From contig NZ_JAJITD010000001.1 of NCBI RefSeq assembly GCF_020880815.1, positions 310,001 through 374,000 of the forward strand: a stretch of 64,000 nucleotides of DNA. The letters are read 5' to 3'. The notes under the pieces were generated by a model, which saw only the letters and a program-made list of their open reading frames with translations, searched no databases and had not been told where the DNA came from. Source of the stretch: Paraburkholderia sejongensis (GTDB lineage Bacteria; Pseudomonadota; Gammaproteobacteria; Burkholderiales; Burkholderiaceae). A program made the translations under genes and the position numbers. Shown here one piece after another: positions 16,845 to 25,290 of the stretch. How positions within the stretch are numbered: the first letter of the stretch is position 1; each line of letters begins with the position of its first letter.

Positions 16845-17678
16845 TTATCCAACATGTGAAGTAAGAATGTAGTAAGGCATATTGTTGTACGTCTTATATA
16901 CGAGGACGACAGTCACGTTATTCATCTTTGTCAGCTTGCCGGTCGCTCGCGTGACGCCGTGTCCAAGATTTCCGGTAACGTGCTTGGTCAAGACAAGCGG
17001 TATATTTCGTTGTGCGGACCGAGCCCAAGTCTCAATTTTTGTCCTGCTGGACAGCATTACGTCTGATATCGCATGTTCAGCAGTTTGAACGTTATAAAAC
17101 GATGAAGCCACCTTTCTTCCCGGTTCTAATCGTAACCTCTCCCGCAACTGCGCCTCCGTCCTCCCCACATGCTTGAGCATCGTATGGCCGCCGATTGAAC
17201 TCCCCGCCTTGGCCTCATGCATCTGCAGATCGATCCGCCCGCTCGCAATCCGCGCCACCCGCACGGCCTTGATCGAACTGGCAAAGCCAAACGGCACCGC
17301 CAGATCGACCAACATTCCAATCCGACTCGCGACATCGGGCTGAGCCTTCAGCGTCTGCGCGAACTTCGCCGCGCCGCGCTGCGTTAGCGTGTCCGCCTCC
17401 ATCCCCGTCATCAGCTGACGCAAGCCCGCCGCCGCTGTATCCGAGCCGTGTGCGCCGAACACGATGCAGCCCGCTTTGCTGGCCATCGTGGGTTCGGGTA
17501 GCACGCACAGTGCGCTCGCGCCGACCATTTCCAGCACGCCGGCGGCGATCTGTACGCCGCCCCAGAGGCGGTTGGTGAGCATCGCGGTCTGGTCGATTGT
17601 CCCGCGAGTCAATACGGCGGCCAGCTGCGGCGCACTGAGCACCACGCGCACGCCGTCTGCATCCTGTTCTTGTTGCAT
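16845..17678 (-). CDS. RNase A-like polymorphic toxin A (altered active-site residue)
   Basis: A 277-residue protein with the shared N-terminal module and an RNase A-like tail containing MLKHVGRTEAQLRERLRLEP. The C-terminus reads YYILTSHVG: the Tyr expected two residues after the catalytic-site Thr is His (H275). It may be weakened, inactive or retuned. It is the first gene of the array, with the start at 17678 preceded by AGGGGAC. Confidence 0.82.
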   Translation of the reverse strand: MQQEQDADGVRVVLSAPQLAAVLTRGTIDQTAMLTNRLWGGVQIAAGVLEMVGASALCVLPEPTMASKAGCIVFGAHGSDTAAAGLRQLMTGMEADTLTQRGAAKFAQTLKAQPDVASRIGMLVDLAVPFGFASSIKAVRVARIASGRIDLQMHEAKAGSSIGGHTMLKHVGRTEAQLRERLRLEPGRKVASSFYNVQTAEHAISDVMLSSRTKIETWARSAQRNIPLVLTKHVTGNLGHGVTRATGKLTKMNNVTVVLVYKTYNNMPYYILTSHVG

Positions 17679-17843
17679 TCGAAAGTCCCCTGTTTGATGG
17701 ACTGTCGAAGCTAACAAGCGACCCTATACCCGCGATATGGGCGATGGATGATTCTGCTAAACCACTTTTACTAGGACGGGCAGTTGAGGAGGCAGATGCG
17801 AAGCGTGGGAAGAGGGGCGAACTTTGCGGCCTGGCCGGATTCG
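17210..17843 (-). repeat. Toxin N-module plus 5' flank, repeat copy 1
   Basis: The outermost copy of the triplicated block, with slightly more substitutions than copies 2 and 3 (for example AGC for AGT and a few third-position changes). It is therefore probably the oldest divergence of the three. It ends about 200 bases before rpiA. Confidence 0.8.
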
Positions 17844-18039
17844 GCCCAACGTGAGCAAAGTGAGCAACCCGCACAACCACGCCCGAAGGCCAAAACCCAC
17901 CACGGCTCCGCGCGCCTCAAAAAACGCCCCGAAAACGCCAGAAAAACCCCGCCTAACCCCGCCCCAAACCCCCACCCACCCCAACCACCGCCCGCCACTC
18001 CGGTAAACTAGCGATTTTTCACGCCTCCTCGCATCTCCC
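17844..18039. other. C-rich stretch with G-quadruplex potential before rpiA
   Basis: The plus strand is C-rich. On the minus strand 17957-17982 reads as G-runs of 4, 3, 5, 4 and 4 separated by 1-3 bases, a strong quadruplex pattern 58 bases upstream of rpiA. A possible -10 (TAAACT, 18003-18008) for rpiA follows it. Confidence 0.55.
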
Positions 18040-18735
18040 ATGACTCAAGACGAACTCAAGCAACTGGTCGGCCAGGCCGCCGCCGACTATGTGAACGCCA
18101 ACGTGCCGCAAGGCTCGGTGATCGGCGTCGGCACCGGCTCCACCGCGAACTGCTTCATCGATGCACTGGCCGCCAGCAAATCCCGCTATCGCGGCGCGGT
18201 ATCCAGTTCGCTCGCCACCACCGCGCGTCTGCAATCGCACGGCTTCAAAGTGCTCGACCTGAACGAAATCGATTCGCTGCCGGTGTACGTCGACGGCGCC
18301 GACGAAATCGATCACGGCGGCGCGATGATCAAGGGCGGCGGCGGCGCGCTGACGCGCGAGAAGATCGTCGCGTCGGTGTCGGAAGTGTTCGTCTGCATCG
18401 CGGACGCGAGCAAGGTGGTCGATACCCTCGGCCAGTTCCCGCTGCCGATCGAGGTCGTGCCGATGGCGCGCACCGCAATCGGCCGTCGCGTGACGGCGCT
18501 CGGCGGCGTGCCGGTCGTGCGCGTGACGAAAGAGGGCGTGCCGTTCATCACCGACAACGGCAACGAGATCATCGACGTGAAGGGCCTGACGATCAACGAC
18601 CCGCGCACGCTCGAAGCGCACATCAACGCATGGCCCGGCGTCGTCACGGTCGGTCTGTTCGCGGGCCGCGGCGCGAACCTGTGCCTGCTCGGCACCGACA
18701 CCGGCGTAGAAACGATCACCTACGGCCGCAACTAA
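18040..18735 (+). CDS. rpiA: Ribose-5-phosphate isomerase A
   Basis: The 231-residue protein interconverts ribose 5-phosphate and ribulose 5-phosphate in the pentose phosphate pathway. Conserved elements are [17 protein letters not shown] (phosphate loop, about residues 27-43), [20 protein letters not shown] (active-site Asp and Lys, about 87-106) and [20 protein letters not shown] near the C-terminus. It borders the toxin island; rlmB-rpiA adjacency in related genomes would indicate island insertion here. Confidence 0.96.
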   Translation: MTQDELKQLVGQAAADYVNANVPQGSVIGVGTGSTANCFIDALAASKSRYRGAVSSSLATTARLQSHGFKVLDLNEIDSLPVYVDGADEIDHGGAMIKGGGGALTREKIVASVSEVFVCIADASKVVDTLGQFPLPIEVVPMARTAIGRRVTALGGVPVVRVTKEGVPFITDNGNEIIDVKGLTINDPRTLEAHINAWPGVVTVGLFAGRGANLCLLGTDTGVETITYGRN

Positions 18736-18794
18736 GCAGCGAATCCGCACACTGCGCCGCTGCTGTTCAGCTACTGTTCATACAGCGAGTGCGC

Positions 18795-18821
18795 GGGCGG
18801 TCCGGGCAATCCGGACCGCCC
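18795..18821 (+). terminator. Hairpin after rpiA
   Basis: GGGCGGTCCGG and CCGGACCGCCC form a perfect 11-bp stem with a 5-base loop, 60 bases after the rpiA stop. There is no T-tract, so it may be a processed or Rho-assisted end. Confidence 0.55.
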
Positions 18822-18927
18822 AACTCATCCTGGCCATCCACCACCCGCAAAGCTCACGCACCTGAAGTACGCGGAGCACCTAAAAGTACCTAACGCGCCT
18901 CGCACACGCCGCGTCCCGTCCGAACGC

Positions 18928-18966
18928 ATAGATGCACATAGACGCACATCGACGCGCATCGACACC
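18928..18966. repeat. Short tandem repeat
   Basis: Four imperfect copies of a 9-11-base unit close to CATAGACGCA lie in the gap between rpiA and the convergent glycosyltransferase gene. No other function is visible. Confidence 0.5.
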
Positions 18967-18990
18967 ACCTCAATCACCACCACCCAATTC

Positions 18991-20253
18991 TCACCGCGCA
19001 GCCTGTCCAATCGCCTGCGTCATCCGCTGTAAATAACGCTCCACCGAAAATTCCGAACGTGCATCGCTGAACGCCTGCGCGGCCAGTTGCGCGGCCAGCG
19101 CGGGATCGTTGCGCAACGTGTCGATCGCGTCGCCAAGCGCGCGCGCGTCGCCGGGCTTCACGAGCCAGCCGTTGTGTCGATGACGCACGATCTCGGTCAC
19201 ACCGCCGGCCGCCGCGGCGATCACCGGCCGCGCGGCGGCCATCCCTTCGACGATCACGCGGCCGAACGGCTCGGGCTCCGTCGACGTATGCAAGATCACG
19301 TCCATCGCTTTCATCCACGCGGGCACGTCGTCCTGAAAGCCCGCGAAGTGCACGCGATCGGCGACGCCGAGCGCGGCAGCCTGCTCGTGCAAAGCTCGCG
19401 CATAAGCGTCTTCGCCGAATAGCGGTGCGCCGACCAGCACCAGATGCATATCACGCAAACGCGCGAGCGTATCGAGCGCGATGTGTTGTCCCTTCCACGG
19501 CGCGAGCCGGCCGAATAGTCCGGCGAGCCACACATCCGCGGGCAAGCCGAGCCGCGCGCGCAACGCAGCCATGTTCTTTCCGTCGACGCGTTCGAACGCA
19601 CGCGCATCGATGCCGTTGTAGATCACTGGTACGGAGTCCGCATCGATTCCGGTAAGCGCCGCGAGCGAGCGCGCCGACGCGTGCGAATTCACGACCACGT
19701 GATCGACCGCGAGTCGCACGAGCCATTTAACGATGTTTAATTGCACCCGGCCGAAATGCTCGCGCGTGAGGATGTCGTGCTGATACCAGATCACCGGCCG
19801 GCGATGCAACGGCTTGCCGAGCGCACCGAGCACGAGTGCTTTCTGCGTATTGAGAAACAGCACGTCGAAGCGTCGCGCGTGCGCGGCGATCGCGCGGACC
19901 TGGCGGAAAATACCTGGCACTACTTGCAGGCAGCGAGCCAGTGATGCATGGCGCACGACTTCCGATACGCGCGCGTCGCTGATCACCCGCACGCGCGCGC
20001 CGAGCGCTTCGAGACGCGCGCGGAACGGACCGTCGGAAAGCAGCACGACCTCGCTGCGCGCGCGGCAATGCGCGGCCAGTTGCAGCAGTGCGAATTCGGC
20101 CCCGCCGAGCTGCCCGCTCTGATCGACGAACAGCACGCTGGGCATGGCGCCGGCGTGCGTCGCGGAGTCTGTGTTGGAGGTCGTGCCTGAATCGGGAAGG
20201 GCGGACTGCGGCAGCGAGGAGGCGAGAGGCGAAGCGTCGAACGTCGAGTGCAT
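18991..20253 (-). CDS. Glycosyltransferase family 4 (GT-B)
   Basis: A GT-B glycosyltransferase of about 420 residues. The N-terminal domain starts SVLFVDQSGQLGGAEFALL. The C-terminal donor-binding domain has GLFGRLAPWKGQHIALD and the family E-x7-E element in EPEPFGRVIVEGMAAARPVIA. It would transfer a sugar from a nucleotide donor to a lipid-linked repeat unit on the cytoplasmic face. The start is uncertain: 20253 is used, but 20145 (MPSVLFVDQSG) may be the true one because the intervening 36 residues are low-complexity. It diverges from the next glycosyltransferase. Confidence 0.85.
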   Translation of the reverse strand: MHSTFDASPLASSLPQSALPDSGTTSNTDSATHAGAMPSVLFVDQSGQLGGAEFALLQLAAHCRARSEVVLLSDGPFRARLEALGARVRVISDARVSEVVRHASLARCLQVVPGIFRQVRAIAAHARRFDVLFLNTQKALVLGALGKPLHRRPVIWYQHDILTREHFGRVQLNIVKWLVRLAVDHVVVNSHASARSLAALTGIDADSVPVIYNGIDARAFERVDGKNMAALRARLGLPADVWLAGLFGRLAPWKGQHIALDTLARLRDMHLVLVGAPLFGEDAYARALHEQAAALGVADRVHFAGFQDDVPAWMKAMDVILHTSTEPEPFGRVIVEGMAAARPVIAAAAGGVTEIVRHRHNGWLVKPGDARALGDAIDTLRNDPALAAQLAAQAFSDARSEFSVERYLQRMTQAIGQAAR

Positions 20254-20420
20254 AGACAAACTGAACAATGAAGACCGTGAGTTCGCGACGGCGAACAAAC
20301 ACTCCGCATTATTCGCGCACTGTCGCGCGTCGAATGTGGGCACCCGCACGCACAGCGCGGAATGGGGCACATACACTGCTAGTTAGCCGTTGTGGCGTTT
20401 TGAGACAGGTAGGTAGCAAT

Positions 20421-21638
20421 ATGAAAGTGGCGATCGTGCACGATTGGCTCGTCGCACCAGGCGGAGCCGAGAAGGTGCTCGAGCAGATCATCGAATGTTT
20501 TCCCGACGCCGATATTTTCAGCCTCGTCGATTTTCTCGAAGATCGCAAGCCGCTGGGTGGCAAGCCGGTTACCACGTCGTTCATTCAACGTCTGCCGATG
20601 GCCCGCACACGCTATCGCGCGTATCTGCCGTTGATGCCGCTCGCGGTCGAGCAGTTCGATCTGTCCGGCTACGACCTGATCATCACGAGTTCCTACGCGG
20701 TCGCGAAGGGAGTGCTGGTCGGCCCCGATCAGACGCATGTGAGTTATGTGCATTCGCCGATGCGTTATGCATGGGATCTGCAACATCAGTATCTGCGTGA
20801 AGCGAAGTTGTTGAGCGGACCGAAGTCGTGGGCCGCGCGCGTGATGCTCCACTATCTGCGCGGCTGGGATGCGCATTCGGCCAATGGCGTCGATAGTCTG
20901 ATCGCGAATTCGCAATTCGTGGCGCGGCGCGTGATGAAAACCTACCGGCGCGATGCGGTGGTGATTCCGCCGCCGGTCGATGTGAGCGAATTCGAATTGC
21001 GTTCGCAGAAGGACGAGTTCTATCTGACCGCGTCGCGGATGGTGCCGTACAAGCGTATCGATCTGATCGTCGATGCGTTCAATGCAACACCGCATCGCCG
21101 GCTGGTCGTAATCGGCGACGGGCCGCAGATGGCGTCGATTCGCGCGAAGGCCGGCGCGAACGTGACGATTCTCGGCTATCAGCCGTTCGCTGTGCTGAAG
21201 GATTATTTGCAGCGTGCGCGCGCTTTCGTGTTCGCGGCCGAAGAGGATTTCGGCATCGTGCCGCTCGAAGCGCAGGCCTGCGGAACGCCGGTGATCGCGT
21301 TCGGCAAGGGGGGCGCGCTGGAGACGGTGGTCCCGGTCGGCGACCCGCATCCGACCGGGGTGTTTTTCGCGAATCAGACGGTCGCGTCGCTGCTCGCCGC
21401 GATCGAACGCTTCGAGCGCCTGCGCGCCGCCATCACGCCGGCGGCCTGCCGCGCGAACGCCGAGCGGTTTTCGGCGGCGGTGTTCCGGCGCGCGTTCATG
21501 GCCGAGGTTACGCGCACGATTTCGGCCGCGGGGCCGCGCGAGCGCGTCGTCGCGGTGGAGCGCGGCGAGCCCGAGCTAGCGAACCAGTCGCGCGGCTGGC
21601 GCGGCGACGCGGCGCGCAACGGCAGTTGGGGGCACTGA
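20421..21638 (+). CDS. Glycosyltransferase family 4 (GT-B)
   Basis: The 405-residue protein begins MKVAIVHDWLVAPGGAEKVL after an AGGTAGGTAG ribosome-binding site, so the start is firm. The second Rossmann domain has YLTASRMVPYKRIDLIVDAF and the donor-site AEEDFGIVPLEAQACGTPVI with the E-x7-E pattern. It resembles mannosyl- or rhamnosyl-type EPS transferases, but donor and acceptor cannot be read from sequence. The C-terminus is a low-complexity Arg/Ala/Glu tail. Confidence 0.88.
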   Translation: MKVAIVHDWLVAPGGAEKVLEQIIECFPDADIFSLVDFLEDRKPLGGKPVTTSFIQRLPMARTRYRAYLPLMPLAVEQFDLSGYDLIITSSYAVAKGVLVGPDQTHVSYVHSPMRYAWDLQHQYLREAKLLSGPKSWAARVMLHYLRGWDAHSANGVDSLIANSQFVARRVMKTYRRDAVVIPPPVDVSEFELRSQKDEFYLTASRMVPYKRIDLIVDAFNATPHRRLVVIGDGPQMASIRAKAGANVTILGYQPFAVLKDYLQRARAFVFAAEEDFGIVPLEAQACGTPVIAFGKGGALETVVPVGDPHPTGVFFANQTVASLLAAIERFERLRAAITPAACRANAERFSAAVFRRAFMAEVTRTISAAGPRERVVAVERGEPELANQSRGWRGDAARNGSWGH

Positions 21639-22121
21639 CGCCGGTCCGGCTCGGTGCGCCGGCAGCGAGATGGTTTTCGGAGAAGAACCAAAGGTCTCAT
21701 CGCTGTGTAGTGACTTCGCAGCAGCAGTAATGAGCCGTGCGGGCCGGCGCGCCCGCTCGGCCATCGATGTGGGGCAGCCGTTCGGCTCCGGCCGGCCAGC
21801 GGGTTCGAAAAAAACCCGCTGCCGGGCGAAGCCGCCGCGGCGTATCCGCATCAGTCGGGCAGGGGTTGAACTTCATTAAAGCAGCGGGATGCGCGCCGTG
21901 CGCAAGTGACGTGGACGTTCACGAGTGCCGCATGCCTCGCGTAGCCATAAAGACCTGAAGCAGACGTTCGCCAGTGTGGGCGCTGGGCGGCCTGATCGCG
22001 ATCCCGCGGTGCAGGCGGCGCAGCGTGCGACGGCGATTCACGACAATGGGTAGCCGTCATCCGCGCGTGGAAGCGACCCGCCACGCATCGACGGCCTTTG
22101 GACGAGGACGAATTTAAACTC
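21639..22121. other. Gene-free region before the HigA-like gene
   Basis: A 483-base stretch with no convincing gene. It holds a hairpin (CAGCGGGTT 21797-21805 with AACCCGCTG 21813-21821). A short open stretch near 21955 reads DLKQTFASV, faintly reminiscent of RelE/HigB toxins, but it cannot be extended. A degraded toxin partner of the following antitoxin-like gene is possible but not shown. Confidence 0.4.
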
Positions 22122-22544
22122 ATGAACGCCGATCGACTTCCGGGACCGGTTCCCGACTATTCCGCAACCTGGACCACGCTGCGAGGCCAGTTGCCGATTA
22201 CACCGATTCGCACCGAAGAGGATTACCAGCAGATGGTGCGGGTGTCGAACACGCTATCCGAGTATCTGAGCGGCGGCGCCGAGGATCCGCTCGCCGATCT
22301 GCACGCGATCGTGACCGAGCTGATCGCTCACTGGCAGGCCCGCCACCCGACGCTGCCGCAGGCCGAGCCGCGCGAAGTGCTGCGGCATTTGCTGGCCACG
22401 CATGGGCTCAAACAGAAGGATCTGGCCGGCATCGCGTCGCCGACGGTGGTCAGCGATATCCTCGCGGGGCGTCGCGCGATCAGCAAGAAGGTCGCCAAAG
22501 CGCTGGCGGCGCGCTTTCAGACCGACGTCAGCGTGTTTCTGTGA
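22122..22544 (+). CDS. HigA-like XRE-family antitoxin/regulator
   Basis: A 140-residue protein with PITPIRTEEDYQQMVRVSNT near the N-terminus, a layout seen in HigA antitoxins. A helix-turn-helix follows at about residues 88-135 (LRHLLATHGLKQKDLAGIAS ... VSDILAGRRAISKKVAKALA). No HigB-like toxin gene lies on either side, so it is either an orphan antitoxin or a stand-alone regulator. An in-frame TTG at 22098 is an alternative start. Confidence 0.8.
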   Translation: MNADRLPGPVPDYSATWTTLRGQLPITPIRTEEDYQQMVRVSNTLSEYLSGGAEDPLADLHAIVTELIAHWQARHPTLPQAEPREVLRHLLATHGLKQKDLAGIASPTVVSDILAGRRAISKKVAKALAARFQTDVSVFL

Positions 22545-22744
22545 CGAGCGGTTCGTCGCGCGATGTGCTCGCCGGCTGCCCGCGAGCCGCCGCGCATGAT
22601 TGCGCATGAGTGTGCATTCACGCGCGCTGGCGTCGATTACCGCTCACTGCCGGCGCGTTGCGGCGGGCGCGATTCAGTTAGCGTCGAACGTCAACGCCGG
22701 CGGCTGCTGATCGAGCCGCCGGCGTCGGCGTTTCGGCGTTGGTG

Positions 22745-22802
22745 TTTGCATCCGCAATGGCATCCGCATTTGCATCCGCCATCCGCATTGGCATTTTTCG
22801 TC
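22745..22802. repeat. GCATCC/GCATTT simple-sequence tract
   Basis: A run of 6-9-base units (GCATCCGC, AATG, GCATTTGC) lies just past the BY-kinase stop codon. It is slippage-prone and has no coding role I can see. Confidence 0.6.
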
Positions 22803-22820
22803 GCCGCATTCCCCGCGCGC

Positions 22821-25244
22821 TTACCTCGGCGCCTGAATATCCGGCGGGTCGCCGGCCGAATACGTATACGCGTAGGCGTAGTCGTAGGTGCCGCGGCGAT
22901 TGTGACTCTTCGCCGGCATCGCATTCATCACGCCGCCGATCACCCGCGCCCGCGCGCGCCGCAACTTCTTCAGCGCGTCGGCAAGATGGGTTTCGGTATG
23001 CGCGCCCGCGCGCATCACCAGCACCGTCGAACCGGCCAGGTTGGCGATCACCGCGGCGTCGGCGACCGCGAGCAGCGGCGGCGTATCGACGATCACGAGG
23101 TCGAACTGCTGTTCGAGCCGCATGAGGATTTCGCTGAAGCGCGGCGAGGTCAGCAGCTCCGACGGATTGGGCGGATACGCGCCCGACGCGATGAAGTGCA
23201 GACCGCTGACGCCGGTCGCGCGCGCCGCCGCTTCCAGGTCGGCCTCGCCGGTCAGCAGTTCGCTCAGCCCGCCATGGGGCGCGCGGCCGAGATATTGCGC
23301 GAGCCGGCCGCGACGTAGATCGGCGTCGATCAGCAGCACGCGATTGCCGGACTCGGCGAGCAGCGTCGCGAGATTCGCGCACAGGAAGCTCTTGCCGTCG
23401 GACGGCGCCGGACTCGTGATTGCGACGATGCGGTTCGGCGCATCGACGAGGCCGAACTGCAGCGTCGCGCGCAGGCTGCGCAAGCCTTCGACGGTCGTGT
23501 CGTACGGATGCGTTTTCACCAGCAGCGAGCGCATGGGCGTGCGGCCCGACGCGATCACGCTCTGCGTGCCGACTGCTTCGGTATCCAGAGCATTGCGAGC
23601 AGTTGACGAGGCGCTGCCCGGCGCGCGCGGATGCAGCAGATTCGCGAGCGCGGCGCGCGGCTTCGTCAGCACGGACCCGCTGGCGCGCGGCCCGGCCGGC
23701 ACCTCGCCCGGCGTCGAGCGCGGCGCCCGGAGCGCGCGCAACTGCTGGTCGCTGCGCGCCTGTTCGGGGCTGAACGTGATCCCACCGAAAATCGGCAGCT
23801 GGAAGCGGCGTTCGACGAACTCCGGATCGGCCACGCCAGTGAAGAATTTGTGCCGGCAGAACGCGAACGCAATGCCGCCGAGAATCCCGAGCATCGTGCC
23901 CGCGCCGATAACCAGCGCGCCCTTCGGCCGGATCGGCTGCGACGGCACCAGCGCCGCGTCGAGGATATGCACGTTGCCGACCGTGCCGGCGCGTGAAATC
24001 GACAGCTCCTGAATCCGGTTGAGCAGCGCGACGTAGATCTCTTCGGCAACCTTGGCATTGCGTTGCAGCGCGAGCGCATTGCGCTCGGAACTCGGCAGCG
24101 TCGCGAAGTGCTGTTCGAAGCGCGTTTTTTCGCGGGTCAGCGCGTCGATCTGCGCGTCGATCTGCTGCACTTCGGGTGCGTGCTCGGTAAAGCGCTGCAT
24201 GAGCTGCGAGCGCTGGATGCGCAACGCCGCGATCTGCTTCTCGTAATCGAGCCCGCCTTGCAGATAGACGCCGGCTTCCTGGGTCGGCTGGAACGAACCG
24301 GTCTTCGCCTGATACTCGGACAATGCGGTCTCGGTGCGCTTGACCTCGTCGCGCAGATGCGGCAACTCGCTATTGAGAAACTCGAGCTTGTGGCTCGCTT
24401 CTTCCTGCGCGCGCTCGGTGCGCTGCTTCAGATAGGAGTTCGCGACCGCGTTGGCGACCTCGGTGATCAGGCGTGGATGGGTGCCCGTGTAAGACAGCTG
24501 CACCACGCCGGTATCGTGGCCTTTCTCCGCGACGAGCAGCGCGCTCGACAGCGCCGACACCGCGTCGAGCTGGTTGTAGCGGATCAGGTGGAACTCGGTG
24601 CCGGGCCGCGCGATCAGCGTGTCCACCAGCAGCGCGACGCCGTTGCCGCGCGCCTGGACGCCGGCCACGCCGGTCAAGAGCGGCGCGCCGCTCGCATCGC
24701 TCAGTTCGAAACGGCCGCCGTCGAGCGCACGCAAGGTCAGGCGCGTGCCTTCGAGCGCGGCCGGCACCGTGATCGACGCGACCTCGAAGCGCTCGCCACC
24801 CCACGCATACGCGCGCAGCCCGGGCGGCGCGCCAAGCGGCTGGCCCGGCCGCGCGAACGACGCGCTCAGGCGGCCGAGCAGCGGCATGGTCCGCGCACTG
24901 GCGCTGAAGTTTAGATGCAGCTGATCGACAACCGGCTCGACCACGCCGCGGCTGCGGATGATTTCGATCTCGGCGTCGGTGCGCATCGGCTCGGCCGGCG
25001 GTAGCAGCGACACCGACTTCTGGTTGGGCGCGCCGCCGTTGGTGCTGGTGTCGACCTGCAACAGCGCGTCGGCCGAATAGACCGGCGTGGCCAGCTTCGC
25101 GTAGATCACCGCGGCGACGATCACGCTGGCCGCGATGCCGAGCACCCAGCCGAGCTGCGCGAGCACGATGCGCGACAAGTCGCGCATCACCGCATCGTCT
25201 TCACCGGCGGGCGCGGGACCGTAATCCATCTCATAGGAACTCAT
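22821..25244 (-). CDS. BY-kinase / polysaccharide co-polymerase (Wzc/BceF type)
   Basis: The 807-residue inner-membrane protein fuses a Wzz-type chain-length domain to a bacterial tyrosine kinase. One membrane helix lies near residues 28-50 and the second near 440-462. The kinase follows with Walker A SPAPSDGKS (about 608), Walker A' VLLIDADLRRG (about 631) and Walker B LVIVDTPPLL (about 712). The C-terminal tyrosine cluster YDYAYAYTY (about 783-791) is autophosphorylated. It controls polymerisation and export with the adjacent OPX lipoprotein. No low-molecular-weight phosphatase gene lies in the window. A GGAG ribosome-binding site precedes the ATG. Confidence 0.94.
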   Translation of the reverse strand: MSSYEMDYGPAPAGEDDAVMRDLSRIVLAQLGWVLGIAASVIVAAVIYAKLATPVYSADALLQVDTSTNGGAPNQKSVSLLPPAEPMRTDAEIEIIRSRGVVEPVVDQLHLNFSASARTMPLLGRLSASFARPGQPLGAPPGLRAYAWGGERFEVASITVPAALEGTRLTLRALDGGRFELSDASGAPLLTGVAGVQARGNGVALLVDTLIARPGTEFHLIRYNQLDAVSALSSALLVAEKGHDTGVVQLSYTGTHPRLITEVANAVANSYLKQRTERAQEEASHKLEFLNSELPHLRDEVKRTETALSEYQAKTGSFQPTQEAGVYLQGGLDYEKQIAALRIQRSQLMQRFTEHAPEVQQIDAQIDALTREKTRFEQHFATLPSSERNALALQRNAKVAEEIYVALLNRIQELSISRAGTVGNVHILDAALVPSQPIRPKGALVIGAGTMLGILGGIAFAFCRHKFFTGVADPEFVERRFQLPIFGGITFSPEQARSDQQLRALRAPRSTPGEVPAGPRASGSVLTKPRAALANLLHPRAPGSASSTARNALDTEAVGTQSVIASGRTPMRSLLVKTHPYDTTVEGLRSLRATLQFGLVDAPNRIVAITSPAPSDGKSFLCANLATLLAESGNRVLLIDADLRRGRLAQYLGRAPHGGLSELLTGEADLEAAARATGVSGLHFIASGAYPPNPSELLTSPRFSEILMRLEQQFDLVIVDTPPLLAVADAAVIANLAGSTVLVMRAGAHTETHLADALKKLRRARARVIGGVMNAMPAKSHNRRGTYDYAYAYTYSAGDPPDIQAPR

Positions 25245-25290
25245 AGCGATACTCCATCGCGTGAAGCGATCTGCAGCGATTCGAAGCGAT

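Noticed and set aside
12095..17843. A complete CDI two-partner (CdiB/CdiA) system
   Set aside because: No TpsB-like transporter, no filamentous CdiA repeats and no TPS domain are present; only tail-like toxins and immunity genes.
21639..22121. higB toxin gene upstream of the HigA-like gene
   Set aside because: Only a short fragment (DLKQTFASV) resembles such toxins; no start, length or other motif supports a gene or a clear pseudogene.
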